A DNA stretch of 64,000 nucleotides from positions 152,714,285-152,778,284 of the forward strand of contig CM062293.1 in assembly GCA_031216915.1 (NCBI GenBank), given 5' to 3'. Positions 45,015 to 57,388 of this stretch are shown in pieces. The DNA is from Pictodentalium vernedei (Eukaryota; Mollusca; Scaphopoda; Dentaliida; Dentaliidae). Numbering within the stretch: position 1 is the stretch's first letter; each line of letters begins with the position of its first letter. The notes under the pieces were generated by a model. It made no database searches, was not told the DNA's origin, and saw only the letters and a program-made list of their open reading frames with translations. The translations under genes and the position numbers were made by a program.

Positions 45015-46425
45015 ATAATGTCTAGATGGGAAATTCCCCTTTTGGTCCTTATTGGGCAACTGTGATGGATACAGGGGCCCGAAGCCTGAAAACCTTTAGC
45101 ACAGTCTACAGGTCATATTTATGAAGGGATTTTATTGTAACTTGGTAAGATGACTCCAAATAATGTCTAGAAGAGAACGTCCCATTTTGATCGCGATCAT
45201 TCAGCCTTGATGGGTGCCCGAGCCCAAAAACCTTTAGCATAGGCAAAAGGTCATATTTATGGAAGGATTTCACTGTAACCTGTTAGGTTGATTCCATATA
45301 ATGCCTTTTTGGTCGTGATTGGTCAACTGTGATGGTTACAGGTGCCCAAAGCCCGAAAATCTTGAGCACAGTCTACAGGTCATATGTATGAAGGGATTTC
45401 ATTGTAACATCGTAGGATCACTCCAGATGATGCCAGGATGAGAATGTCCCCCTTTGGTTGCGATCATTCAACCATGATGGCTGCCCGAGCCCAAAGCCCG
45501 AAAACCTTTAGCGCAGTCTACAGGTGATATTTATGAAGGGATTTTATTGTCCCTTAGTAGGATGACTCCAAATAATGTCTAGATAAGAACGTCCCCTTTT
45601 AGTCGTGATCATTCAGCCTTAATGGCTGCCCAAGCCCAAAACCTTTACCATAGTCTATAGGTCATATTTATGGAAGGATTTCCTTGTAACCTGTTAGTTT
45701 GACTCCATATAACGCCTAGATGATGACATCTCCTTTTGGTTGTGATTGGTCTACTGTGACGGCTTCAGGGGCCTGAAGCCCAAAAACCTTGAGCACAGTC
45801 TACAGGTCATATTTATGAAGGGATTTCATTGTAACTCTGTAGGATCACTCCAGATGATGCCCAGATGAGAATGTCCCCTTTTGGTTGCGATCATTCAAAC
45901 ATGATGGCTGCCCGAGCCCAAAGCCCAAAAACCTTTAGCACAGTCTACAGGTCATATTTATGAAAGGATTTCATTGTAACTTGGTAGGTTAGACTTCATA
46001 TAATGTCTAGATGAGAACTTCCCCTTTGGACACAATTGGGAAACTGACGGCTACAGGGGCCCAAAGCCCGAAAACCTTTAGCACAGTCTACAGGCCATAT
46101 TTATGAAGGGATTTCAATGTAACTTGGTAACATGACTTTTTGGAATAATTTCACTGTAACTTGGTAACTTTTGTTGATATATGTTAACTGTGAGGGCCAC
46201 ATACATTAACTGTGAGGTCATATTAACCCACCCCTCCGCTCTTTAGTACAGTGTACACCTCATATTATTTTTATCAAAAACATAGCATACTGGGAACAGC
46301 AATGAACATATTCCCAATTATCACAATTCTTGTCTTATTTCACAATCCTTTCATAAACATTGAATGTTATCCTTTTCATCAAACACAACACACAAGTTAA
46401 GCTACAGTGTCATTGACACTTTCAT
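45015..46425. repeat. Array of about 142-bp units ending in an AGTGTCATTGACACT hairpin
   Basis: TACAGGTCATATTTATGAAG-type text recurs near 45111, 45249, 45379, 45523, 45660, 45805, 45950 and 46093. The 3' end AAGTTAAGCTACAGTGTCATTGACACT (46395-46421) is the same terminus as at 32405-32440 and 59543-59572. The 5' end is lost or hidden in the preceding A/T array. Confidence 0.8.
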
Positions 46426-47535
46426 TAGTCGGGTTGTGAAGAAGTCAAACTCGACTTATAGTTTGATGAATGGCGGGTGGGCGGGTGGGCAAAGGGCGGG
46501 CAGGCAGGCGTAAACAATTGGTTTCCGGATGATAACTTGATAATGGTTCAACCCATGTTTATGAAACTTCATAGGTAGGTTGGTGAGAGGAAGAACCCTA
46601 TTAATTTTGGACTTGCTTGGTCAAAGATCAAGGTCACAGTGACCTTGAACATAGGAAATTGTAAACAATTCGTTTCTGGATGATAACTTGACTACGGTTC
46701 AACCCACATTCATGAACCTTCATATGTAGGTTGGCCTTCGTGAGAGGAAGAACCCTATTTATTTTGGACTCACTAGGTCAAAGGTCAAGTTCACACTGAC
46801 CCTGAACATAGTAAATCAAAACAATTGGTTTCCGGATGATAACTTGATAATGGTTCGACCCATGTCCATGCTACTTCGTAGTTAGGTTGGCATCAGTGAG
46901 AGGAAGAACCCTATTTATTTTGGACTCACTAGGTGAAAGGTCATGGTCACAGTGACCTTCAACATAGTAAATCGTAAACAATTGGTTTTCGGTTGATAAC
47001 TTGATAATGTTTCGACCCACATTCATGAAACTTTATAGGTAGGTTGGCAAAAGCGAGAGGAAGAACCCTATGTATTTTGGACTCGCTAGGTGAAAGGTCA
47101 AGGTCACAGTGACCTTCAACATAGTAAATCAAATAATTGGTTTCCGGATGATAACTTGATAATGGTGTGACCCACATTCATGAAACTTCATAGGTAGGTT
47201 GGCCTAGGGGAGTGGAAGACCCCTATTTATTTTGGACTCACTAGGTCAAAGGCCAAGGTCACAGTGGCCTTGAACATAATAAATCGTTAACAATTGGTTT
47301 CCAGATGATAATTTGACAATGGTTCCACCTACTTTCATGAAACTCCGTAGGTAGGATGGCATTGCTGCAAGAAAGAGCCCTATTTATTTTGGAATCACTA
47401 GGTCAAAGGTCAAGGTCACAGTGGCCCTTCACATAGTAAATTGTAAACACTTGGTTTCCAGATGATAAGTTGATAATGATTAAACCCACTTTTGTGCTGT
47501 CACAACTCGACATTGGATCAGTCATCCTATCGGCA
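46426..47535. mobile_element. AGTCGGGTTGTGA-type tandem-repeat element with 155-bp array
   Basis: The 5' GTCGGGTTGTGA (46428) has an inverted partner TCACAACTCGAC (47498-47509) near the 3' end. AAGTCAAACTCGACTTATAG after the start forms a stem. A G-rich leader (46470-46508, with GGGTGGGCGGGTGGGCAAAG) is followed by seven units near 46515, 46667, 46819, 46978, 47133, 47289 and 47446 (152-159 bp). Each unit has AGGTCACAGTGACCTT-type palindromes. Confidence 0.65.
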
Positions 47536-47554
47536 TTTTTTTCTTCCTTTTTAA

Positions 47555-47700
47555 CCCTTAAGGGCCGTCATTTTGACCACACTTACCTAGAAACCACTAC
47601 TAGGGTACACATAATTTAACCAGCAAGTTTGCACAATGGCATCTGTTCTGGACTTATCATAATCATTTTCCCTGTACAAATCCTGGGAAGTGAAACCATA
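47555..47700. repeat. Part of a TTAACCCTTAAGGGCC miniature element
   Basis: TTAACCCTTAAGGGCCGTCA, then TAGAAACCACTACTAGGG as in 39003-39022. The partner end is not clear. Confidence 0.5.
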
Positions 47701-47737
47701 AATTTGGTCCTTTTCTTGTACTTCAGGGATAAACAGA

Positions 47738-47820
47738 TCGCTTATTCTGTTATAATATGTTTGACAGAGCTAACAGAGCTCTATCAAACAAGATAATATA
47801 GAATAAATGCTAGTATTTGA
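47738..47820. repeat. Hairpin of the GACAGAGCT family
   Basis: TATAATATGTTTGACAGAGCT and AGCTCTATCAAACAAGATAATATA form arms of about 22 bases. Confidence 0.75.
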
Positions 47821-47837
47821 AGTTTGTTTGTGACACT

Positions 47838-47945
47838 TTTAACAGCCAGGGTCATATCGTGTTAGCAGTTTTATTGAGTGAGGAAGCCAGAGTACCCGTA
47901 GAGAACAAGAGACAATTGCAGAACTACCATAGCAGTTAGTTCTGG
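47838..47945 (-). mobile_element. SINE tail fragment, minus strand
   Basis: TTAACAGCCAGGGTCATATC and GAGGAAGCCAGAGTACCCG are the inverse of the 3' part of the SINE at 28563-28981. No head or target duplication was found. Confidence 0.65.
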
Positions 47946-48321
47946 TTAGGTCTTTGCTACCTCTGTGATCAGACAAGACTGATCAGAAATCACCATTCAA
48001 CCACAAGACTTATTGGCAGTAGTGTGGTGGAAATTCTGCAAATTGCCCAAACTCTAAACCCTTTACCAACCTGAAGAGCAAACAAAAAATTGTTTGAATA
48101 ACTAAAGAGTTTTCATTTTTTATCCCAAAACATAGCTTAGAATACCCTCATTTCAATGACATCATTCCAGTGAGGCATAATAAACTTCTATTTTTTGGAC
48201 TGAAAATACTAAAATTTGAATTGCAACTTTAGTGAATAATACTGGTGAGTTTTGTCTATTACATCAGGTGAAGGATTGATGGTTGAAGAGGTTATGAGAT
48301 GTTATTTTTTAACATTTTCAG

Positions 48322-48419
48322 TTTATGGATGGTGCAGTACCTGATGTGAGACAAGTAACTGATAGCACAAAGGTGTATCACTTACAGAAAAAGTGCCAAC
48401 TATTCTGTGGCTGGAAATC
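48322..48419 (+). CDS. RNGTT: mRNA-capping enzyme, exon C (start of guanylyltransferase domain)
   Basis: In phase with exon B it encodes FMDGAVPDVRQVTDSTKVYH and then LQKKCQLFCGWK. In animal capping enzymes this corresponds to the entry of the guanylyltransferase domain, with the conserved FxxG...V...V and QKxCxxFCGW pattern. The acceptor is CATTTTCAG and the donor ATC|GTATGT. The exon ends two bases into a Ser codon that exon D completes. An ATG at 48325 is internal Met, not a start. Confidence 0.9.
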
Positions 48420-48480
48420 GTATGTATTCTTGTACTTTGTCATTTTACCTTCTAGCAAAAATATAACTCTTCCTCTCCTC

Positions 48481-48494
48481 CCCCCCCCCCCCCC
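48481..48494 (+). repeat. C tract of about 14 bases after exon C
   Basis: A run of C ending CCTCCTCAC, in the intron about 60 bases past the donor. Confidence 0.8.
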
Positions 48495-49002
48495 TCCTCA
48501 CTGTTCTACATTACTGGTAAAATAAGGCCTGGTAACCGGTACTTGATACAACTATACATGCTGACTGTGACCTTAAACACAATTAAAAAGTACCAAAAAA
48601 AACCATTGGCAGGTCCCATTTGTAGAAGATCATTTTATCAAACCTGGCTCATCGTTTTTGCAGGTATATACAGGGTGTGACAAGATCATAGTATGTCTGG
48701 TTTTGCATAAGATAGAAGATCACCACAATATGAAAAGAGGAATTATTTGTCAGCCACAAAGTTATGTCATGTAAACAAGCTTTTACAGATTTCTTGAAAG
48801 TGTTTAAAAGTGACTGGATTTTTAAAACTGATATTCCAGGTCCTTGAAAATATGTGAAAATCACATTTTATGTCAAAAAGTCATGGAACATCCTTGAAAA
48901 ATGCAATTTACGCAACAAAAGTTCATGCAACTAAAAACAAAATGTTTCATTCTCAGGTAATCCCTCGCTAAAATTGCACTCTTCTTTAGTGGCTTTTATT
49001 GC

Positions 49003-49164
49003 TTTAGGCTTCACAAAGTTGGTGGTAGTATATTTCGTCCCTTGAGTGCAACAAGGTTTTGCAATGTAAAGCATTGTAAAGCCTTTTTGCCCTCAAGAGA
49101 CAAATTTATCAATTTTATTAACTTGCGTAAAATATCAGACATAAACCATTTAATCTTTATTTTT
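49003..49164 (+). repeat. Interspersed repeat X, copy 3, left part
   Basis: CTTTAGGCTTCACAAAG through ACATAAACCATTTAATCTTTATTTTT matches 34490-34660. It is cut in its T run by the element starting at 49165. Confidence 0.82.
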
Positions 49165-52100
49165 AGCTCACCGAAGGGAGCTTAACTTATCACCGGCCGG
49201 CCGTCGTCCATCGTCGTGAACATTTTTCAAACGACTTCTCCTCTGAAACCACTGGACTGATTTTCACGAAACTTCATGTGGATGTTCATTTCTATATGGC
49301 AATTCATGTTTGTTCAAATGAAATGGTCACGTCCCATGGGGGCTCTGTATGGGGCATAACTCTGATAGCACCATATGAATAATAGAAAAATTATTTAAAA
49401 ATCTTCTTCTCTAGAACCAGTGGGCAGAATCTTTTGATACTGGTATGCAGCATCTTGGTATGGATCTGATTCAAGTTTGTTCAAATCGGCCCCCTGGATT
49501 CATATTTGGGCTCACTATAGAAGCCCAAATTCGAACTTAGTGCATTTCAGGCAATTTCTTAAAAAATCTTCTTCTCCAGATCCAGCGGGCAGAATCTTTT
49601 GATATTTGGTATGCAACATTGTGGGGTGGATCTGATTCAAGTTTTTTCAAATTGGCTCCCTGGATTCACATTTGGGCTCAGTATAGAAGCCCAAATTCGA
49701 ACTTAGTGCATTTCAGGCAAATTTCTTAAAAAATCTTCTCCAGATCCAGCAGGCAGAATCTTTTGATATTTGGCATGCAACATTGTGGGGTGGATCTGAT
49801 TCAGGTTTGTTCAAATCGGATTTATATTTGGGCTCAGTATAGGAGCCCAGATTTGAACTTAGTGCATTTCAGGCAAATTTCTTTGAAAATCTTCTTCTCA
49901 AGATCCAGCAGGCAGAATCTTTTGATATTGGGTATGCAGTATACTTTGGAGGGGGGGGGGGGGGGGGGGGGGGGAGAGATTCGAGTTTGTTCAAGCCAAG
50001 TCCCTGGGTTCATATTTGGGCTCACTGTGGTAGTTCGAATTATAACTTTGTTCAAAATGAGGAATTTTCTTTAAAAATCTTCTTCTTCAGATCCAGCTGT
50101 CAGAATGTTTTGATATTTGGTATGCAGCATCCTTAGGGGGGGGGGGGGGGGGAGATTCAAGTTTGTTCAAGCCATGTCCCTAGGTTCATATTTGGGCTCA
50201 CTGTGGGAGCCCAAATGATAACTTCGTTCAAAATGAGGAATTTTCTTTAAAAATCTCCTTCTTCAGATCCAGCAGTCGGAATGTTTTGATATTTGGTATG
50301 TAGCATCCTTAGGGGGGTGAGATTCAAGTTTGTTCAAGCATTGTCCCTAGGTCCATATTTTGGCTTACCGTGGAAGCTTAAGTTGTAACTTAGTCTGAAA
50401 TGAGGAATTTTTAGCTCACCGAAGGGTGCTCAACTTACCACTTGCCGTCCATCATCGTCGTGAACTTTTTTCAAACAACTTCTCCTCTGAAACCACTGGT
50501 CCGATTTTCACGAAACTTCATGTGGATGTTCATTACTATATGGCAATTTAGGTTTGTTCAAATGAATTGGCCACGGCCCGTGGGGGCTCAGCATGGGGCA
50601 TAACTCTGATAGCACCGTATGAATTATAGAAAAATTATTAAAAAATCTTCTTCTCCAGAACCAGTGAGCAGAATCATTTGATATTTGGTATACAGCATTA
50701 TGGGGTGGATCTGATTCAAGTTTGTTCAAATTGGCCCCCTGGATTCATATTTGGGCTCACTATACAAGCCCAAATTCGAACTTAGCGCATTTCAGGCAAA
50801 TTTCTTAAAAAATCTTCTCCAGATCCAGCAGGCAGAATCTTTTGATATTTGATATGCAACATTGTGGGGTGAATCTGATTTAAGTTTTCCAAATCGGCCC
50901 CCTGGATTCATATTTTGAGTCACTATAAAGCTCGAATTGGAACTTAGTGCATTTCAGGCAAACTTCTTAAAAAAATCTTCTTCTTCAGATCCAGCAGGCA
51001 GAATCTTTTGATATTTGGTATGCAACATTGTGGGGTGGATCTGATTCAAGTTTGTTCAAATCGGCCTCCTGAGTTCATGTTTGGGCTCAGTATAGGAACC
51101 CAAATTTGAACTTAGTGCATTTCAAGCAAATTTCTTTAAAAATCTTCTTCTCAAGATCCAGCAGGCAGAATCTTTTGATATTGGGTATGCAGCATGCTTA
51201 GGGGGTGAGATTCAAATTTGTTCAAGCCAAGTCCCTAGGTCCATATCTGGGCTTACTGTGGGAGCTTGAATTGTAACTTAGTTCAAAATGAGGAATTTTC
51301 TTCAAAAATCTTCTTCTTCAGATCCAGCAGTCGGAATGTTTTGATATGTGGTGTGTAGCATCCTTAGGGGGGTAAGATTCAGAGTATTATTGCTAGGTTT
51401 AATTGTTATTGTGATTAATTTTCATAGTAACTAAAAATAAAATCAGCATCTAAAAACAATGCCGATTAATAATGTAATCATGAACCGTCTTGGCTACATT
51501 GAAATTAGGTGACAAGTCGTCAAGTTAAGACAAGATTTTCTATTTAAGTTATCTTTAAAATAAGTATTTTTCACACTCAGAATTTTTTTTTCTGGGGAGC
51601 AGTTTTTCATAAAACAACACTTTTTTGTAAAAGCTGAAGTTTTAATTCCAATCTGGATTTTATTTTTGTGCAGCAAAAACCAACTTATATTGACCTACTT
51701 TTTACTCACTCTGGACCAAGAAATGGACACACTTGAATTGTTTAATTTAAGGCTGATCTGTCTCTTCTAAAAAGTAAATGCCCATTTGAATTTGAATTGT
51801 AAACTTTTCTTTTTATAAATAAATTAATACAGACAGGCATGTTTTTTTCTCATAAACAATTCTTTGTACAAATAAATTTACACATAAGAGATGTGTTATT
51901 GCCCAATTGTAGTGATTTATTTTTGTGAGAGATGAAAATGTAATATACCAGTAGATCATGCGAATGCAGAATCATCGCTCTACATTTTCTTCTCACTTCT
52001 CCCGGTTTCATCTGACTTCTCCCTAAAGTCAGTGGAGGGAGAGGTGACTTCTCCCTCAAATTACCCTCTAGGCTGGTCCCTGGGGTGAGATTCATGTTTG

Positions 52101-52430
52101 TTCAAGCCAAGTCCCTGGGTTCACGTTTGGGCTCACTGTGGGAGCCTGAATGATAACTTAGTTCAAAATGAGGACTTTTCTTTAAAAATCTTCTTCTTCA
52201 GATCCAGCAGATGAATGCTTTTGATATTTGGTATGTAGCATCCTTAGGGGGGTAAGATTCAAGTTTGTTCAAGCCATGTCCCTAGTTCCATAAAATTTGT
52301 CTCTCATGACTTCATTCCTTTGTAGTGTTGATGAACCATGTCTAACTGAATGTGACCCCAAATACTTCTTTGAACCACTTTGTTTGAATCACTTTGCCCG
52401 GTGAGCGATTAAGGCCCCTTGGGGCCTCTT
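49165..52430. mobile_element. AGCTCACCGAAGG-type tandem-repeat element(s) inserted in repeat X
   Basis: AGCTCACCGAAGGGAGC starts at 49165, and a second 5' end (AGCTCACCGAAGGGTGC) starts at 50413 in the T run of an array unit. The arrays have 160-170-bp units of the CTTCTCCAGATCCAGCAGGC type. G runs lie near 49952-49974 and 50137-50152. The 3' end is CGGTGAGCG (about 52399), the inverse of 5' GCTCACCG, then the hairpin GGCCCCTTGGGGCC (52413-52426) and a T run. A block at about 51378-52079 lacks array sequence and looks like another insertion. Confidence 0.72.
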
Positions 52431-52520
52431 TTTGTAAAGTTTGCATTGGTTATAAAAAGGAAGCTTTTGCGGCAGCTAAAAGGACAATGTGGGAGCACCT
52501 GAAAACAGATTTTTAACCTT
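52431..52520 (+). repeat. Interspersed repeat X, copy 3, right part
   Basis: TTTGCATTGGTTATAAAAAG onward continues the text broken at 49164. Confidence 0.82.
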
Positions 52521-53000
52521 TTTTTATGCTTTAAAGTGTTACTTTATTATGAGCAAGCAAAAAATAACTACAATTCTCCAGGCCTTTAAGAACACTTCTT
52601 TGACAAGAATCAAATGAACATTTTCGAGAAACCAAGTTAATTCTCATTGTTTTCCTTTTAAGAATCATTTGCAAGAATCGATTCTGATATTTGCAAGAAT
52701 TTTAAGCCCTGCTCTCTCAGAGAGTTTCTCAAGGATCAATGATAGGTGCAGGTTATTATTGGTTAAGAATATATGCATATAACCTGGTAACTGACATGTC
52801 TACACATAACTAGGGGAATGTCTTGAAAAGTGCTTAAAAAGTCCTGTTTTTATGTTATCTTGAAAGTGTACAACCCTGTCTAAGATAACTTCTTTTGTAT
52901 GATGTAACAAAATAATTTACTTTCAGTATTAAAAATGGTTTTAACACTTTCTTCGCCTTAAAATGTCAAAATAAAGTTTAAAAATCTCTGACTTGCTGTT
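52521..53000. other. No feature recognised
   Basis: AT-rich intron sequence; nothing supported. Confidence 0.4.
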
Positions 53001-53004
53001 TAAT

Positions 53005-53252
53005 GCTTAAAAGCCTAATTCTGAATTTGATCGCAGATACTGCAACAAAACAGGTGTCCCTACATGTAGTCTTTCGGTAAGCATGCAAGTTATATACAAG
53101 TTAAGTCCCTTGGAAGTTGTTTCTAGTTAAATCTTGGCTGCTTATATAATCAGCCAAGACTTGTCTAGAAACAGCTGCAAAACCATGGGACATAAACTGT
53201 TAAAATGTAGCAAAAATGTGTAAAAACCTCCTGAGGGCCTTGAGGGTTAAAC
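53005..53252. repeat. Miniature element, AGTCAAGTCTTGGCTG family
   Basis: TTAAATCTTGGCTGCTTATATAATCAGCCAAGACTTGTC forms the central stem. The edges TTAAAAGCC and GAGGGTTAA suggest TTAA flanks. It ends about 100 bases before exon D. Confidence 0.65.
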
Positions 53253-53351
53253 CTTCAAAACAAATTGCTCTCATTTTCTTCATGAATTTACCATACTGAT
53301 CCTTGCAATTGGGTTCAACAATTTCTCCATCAGCTTTTTTTCTTGTTGCAG

Positions 53352-53453
53352 AAATGTCTTTCCAGGATCTCAGCCTGTTTCAATGGATATTAACAATTTA
53401 AACTATTTGAAGAACGAACCGTATAAAGTGAGCTGGAAGGCAGATGGTGGAAG
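53352..53453 (+). CDS. RNGTT: mRNA-capping enzyme, exon D (guanylyltransferase catalytic motif I)
   Basis: Completing the Ser codon from exon C, it encodes [20 protein letters not shown] and then [18 protein letters not shown] (Lys codon 53437-53439) is the KxDG motif of RNA guanylyltransferases, whose lysine forms the covalent enzyme-GMP intermediate. FPGxQPVSMD and YKVSWKADG are strongly conserved in animal capping enzymes. The acceptor is TTGTTGCAG and the donor AAG|GTAGAT. The exon ends two bases into an Arg codon. The next exon (starting with the RYMML-type segment of the family) was not found before 64000. Confidence 0.93.
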
Positions 53454-54285
53454 GTAGATATCTGATATACCAAATGATTAAACCCAAATTCTTCAAGGCA
53501 CTTCTCCACTTTTGACGAGGGCATATAAATGGTAGCATAGTGCCAAAGATGGGAAATTCCAATTATCAGGCATTGAATTCAAAGGTTTTTTTTTTATCTT
53601 TTATGAAAAACTGAAGCAATTTCAAAGTATTCCATTCGAAGTTGGATATGATGTTGCACAGGCAACATTGTGCATTTACTTTTTACCTTCTTGGTGAGTA
53701 TCAAAATTTTGTCACAGTCTTTAAAATGATTCCAGTGTACTAAATAAAATAAAAACAAAACACAAAAAAGCCCAAACAGAGATATTCAAGTAACTCAGAA
53801 TCAATTATTAAAAAAAACTTTTATGTTAGGTTTTACAACTTCTTGAAAATAGTGTCAAAATTAGGCTCTGGTTGCCAGTTTATTTTCTAAACGAGAAGAT
53901 GTTAGGAATCCTAGTTGAACTCAACACAAAGCTGTGGCTTGAATGTAAACTGGTTCTCACTTTTGTCGTCTTCTACACTCCTTCATGGAATATGCATAGT
54001 ATAATCAAATCTTCAGTTTTAAATTCTAAAATTTGACTCAACTCAAATTGAGTCCAGAATATTTTCAACAAGAATACAAAGCGATCCTTTTCCCATTAAC
54101 ATTCACTCAGTGTCAGTCTTCACATGGAACAAAGACTACAGAAGTCAACACTAATTGCAACCCAATATCCTAATTTGGGTTTCCCCCTTTAGACTGCAGG
54201 TTGCGACAGATGAGAATATAATGGTATTTCTTCTTTATTACAACTAACCTTTATTTTATTCTTCTTCCGCAAAGTTCATTCTAGT
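53454..54285. other. No feature recognised
   Basis: AT-rich intron sequence; no further capping-enzyme exon or clear repeat seen. Confidence 0.4.
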
Positions 54286-54290
54286 TATTT

Positions 54291-54500
54291 TAACCCTTAA
54301 AGGCCTATTTCCGACCTTTAAGACCCCTGAACAGGTGCCCTTAACATGCCATCATGAGTAGGTCCTGCTAACAACAAACAAATTACATAGACATTGGTTT
54401 CTAGCCAAGACTTGACTAGAAATCAGTTAGGCCAGTGTACATGTACTGCCTGTGGTCATGTGTGAATTCAGGACAATTGTCCAGCCCCTTAATGGTTAAT
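54291..54500. repeat. Miniature element with TTAACCCTTAAAGGCC end
   Basis: TTAACCCTTAAAGGCCTATT at the left, a TAGCCAAGACTTGACTAGAAA stem part, and CCCCTTAATGGTTAA at the right. Confidence 0.6.
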
Positions 54501-54589
54501 TTTTTTTTTGTTCTTCATGTACATATTCAACTGTTTATATTTTTTATTTATTTTCAGGTTTAAATGCAGGTATATTTTCTTTTGATATC

Positions 54590-56480
54590 TGAATATAACC
54601 AAAAAAAACTAGAGGAAGTGATTGTACCTTCGGAACAATACACAGGATTTTCCTTAGTGGTTTTACTCACTGTTCTACTCAGCAAGACCCAAGGGAGCTC
54701 GATACCAAATAAAAATTTGAATTTTTTTCGGTTTTGTGAAATGTTTTGGCAGAAAGGTGTTAACCAACTACCATTTTGTGCCCTTGATTAATAGAGAAGT
54801 GTATTACAGTCATTCCTGTGAAAAGTTCAAGTCAATCGCCCCTTCCAGTCCAAAGATATTGGCTGTCGCATATTTGGGCGGTTTTGGCTGGAAAAACATT
54901 TTCTGCAATATGCAGATAGTTTTATTTATGAGAACTAATGAATCTAGACATAATAAAGTAAAAAAAAACACAGGAAAATTTTTTTCAATTTTTGGTCACA
55001 GTGTCCCGATGCCATGTTTGACTGCTAGCAGGAGCCAAGCGAAGAACAACTCCAAATCGAAAAGACGATAACTGATCATGTACACTGTGAATTCAACATT
55101 TCTAACCTTAGAAGCTTTCAAATCATCACCGTTGTTGAGTACTCTGACGGCAAAGTAGCCCGGTCGTAACCAAAATTTCCTACTTTTGGTCGAAAATTTC
55201 AGTCCGAAGTGGACCGAAAATTTTCAGTGTAAAAAAAAAAAAAAATGTTTGTCTCAAAATTGAACGAAACGCATAAAAAACGAAAAAAAAATTTCCGATT
55301 TTTTGACCTCGATTTTGGGTTAACAAAAAATCGAACTGAAATTCTTTCGATTTTTCTTATAAAGCGGTATTACTGCCTTCAATTTGGATCCCTTTTAGAG
55401 GGCTCATTATATTTAAATCTCGATATTTCAATCCAAAATGGCCGATTTTCGAGATAACTTTTCGTTTTGTGAAAAATTTTGGCAGAAAACATAAAAAATG
55501 GAAAAAAATACCGATTATGTTTGTTTTAGACAAGAGTAATTCTGACAAGTCTGTCGAGAAATTAAGTTGATAGCATTTTTCCTTCATGAGATATTGGCCT
55601 ATGAATGTTTGGCCGTTTTTGCCCAACAAGAAACATTTTGCCCCAAATACTGATGGTTTTATTTATTAGGACTCATGGCCGTCATTGGTAGTTTTCATTT
55701 ATGTGAACTAATGAACCTAGACATAATAAAGTAAAAAAAAAACACAAGAAAACTGTTTTCAGTTTTTGGTCACAGTGTCCCAGAGCCATGTTTGACTGCT
55801 AGCAGAAGCCAAAAGAAGAACAACTCCAATTCCAAAAGACGATAACTGTTCAAGTACACTGTGAATTCAACATTTCTAACCATACAAGCTTTCAAATCAT
55901 CCCCGTTGTTGAGTACTGTGACGGCAAAGTAGCCTGGTCATAACAAAAATTTCTGACTTTTCTGGTGGAAAATTTTTTTTTTTTTTCGTCTCCAAATGGC
56001 CTGAAACACATAAATAACCAAAAATAAAAATACGATTTTTCGGCAGCCAATTTGGATTGTCGGAAATCCGAATCGAAATTTTTTCGATAGTTTTTACAAT
56101 TAGATGATACTGTCTTCATTTTTAAGCCATTTTGGATGGTTCAGCATATCTTTGTACCGAGATTGAGATAAAAAATGGTCAAATTTTGAATTTTTTTTTC
56201 GTCTTGAAAAATGTTTTGGCAGAAAGGTGTTAACTACATACATTTTTGTACAATATGCTGATAGAGGAGAGCATTGCTGACATGTCTGAGAAAATGTCAA
56301 GTCAATCGCCCTTTCCAGTCCAAAGATATGAGCTGCCGAATATTTTTGTGTTTTTTGGCATAAAGGGTTAACTAAAACATTTTCAGAAAAATGGGAATAT
56401 GACGATTAGTTACAACTTATGGCCCTTTATGAGTACAGAAACTTTAAAAAAAATCGTTCAGAGTGTTTTTGAGAAATAGT
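54590..56480. repeat. Higher-order repeat of about 735-775 bp
   Basis: GTTTTGGCAGAAAGGTGTTAAC recurs near 54742 and 56210 with a weaker form near 55479. CACAGTGTCCC...GCCATGTTTGACTGCTAGCA recurs near 54997 and 55772. CAAGTCAATCGCCC(C)TTTCCAGTCC recurs near 54829 and 56301. The short frames here have no domain. Confidence 0.8.
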
Positions 56481-56496
56481 GAAAATAAAAGTGTTG

Positions 56497-56610
56497 AAGA
56501 ATAATAATAATAATAATAATGGAAGAATAATAATAATAATAATAAAAATAATGATAATAATAAAAAAAAAAAAATAAAAAAAATAAAAAAAAAATAATAA
56601 TAATCATTGC
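56497..56610 (+). repeat. AAT-type microsatellite
   Basis: Runs of AAT and A-rich text, with two nearly equal blocks separated by GGAAG. Confidence 0.92.
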
Positions 56611-57388
56611 AATAACAAATAGATTTTCCCTTTAGGAAAATCCAAAATATAGGACAAGTAGATAAGTGTGCTGGCTTTCAGGGTAGTTGTTCATGTTTGA
56701 TCCATGGTTGGTGAAAGCTTTGCGATGTGCAAATACTCTATGCCAGCCCCAGTTATGAGATTGATCCCCATTTTGTGATAACTCGGATTCTGCATTCTCT
56801 TCTCTTTTAGCTCCTTTCCCACAACATCCATTAGAATACCTCTGTACCTCTAACATTCAATATGAAAAGGTTTTTTTTTAGCTAACTAGAACAGCAATGT
56901 TTCCATTTATTTTTTTTTCTCAAGGGTTGAAAAAAAGAAATTGAATCATTAAATGTGTCTCATAATAATAAATCAGTTGATAAAAAACAGAGATCAATTC
57001 AAGTTCTTAAAACAGTTGAATATACTATCATTGCAAATGGTCAGTATAAAATTCAATGCCTGAACACACTAAAGTTCAGCTCTTTGTAGTAATTATTGTC
57101 ATTTTAGGCCAAAATAGCTAAAAAATGAAGGGTGTGCCTAAAACTCGAACAAACATTTCATCTTAAAAGTTCTTATTTTAATTTTTCTCTTCATGATAAC
57201 CATACTAATAATGATAAAATGTCAATATTATCCATTCCATGTAATAAAAATAAACTTACCAATTTACTGATTTGTCTTCTGAATGTTTCAAAAATGTGCA
57301 TTGAAACAAACAAGATATGGCAATTTATTGAATCATAGTTTACAATCTTTAAAAAATCTCTTATACAAAATGGTTATTTCTCAATTCA
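56611..57388. other. No feature recognised
   Basis: AT-rich sequence with short frames on both strands; none supported. Confidence 0.4.

Noticed and set aside
44282..45018. Phe/Lys-rich frames on both strands
   Set aside because: Products of poly-T and poly-A runs in a tandem array.
54541..54575. Candidate further capping-enzyme exon after a TTTATTTTCAG acceptor
   Set aside because: The following codons (FKCRYIFF, then stop) do not match the expected RYMML-type continuation, and the run is too short.
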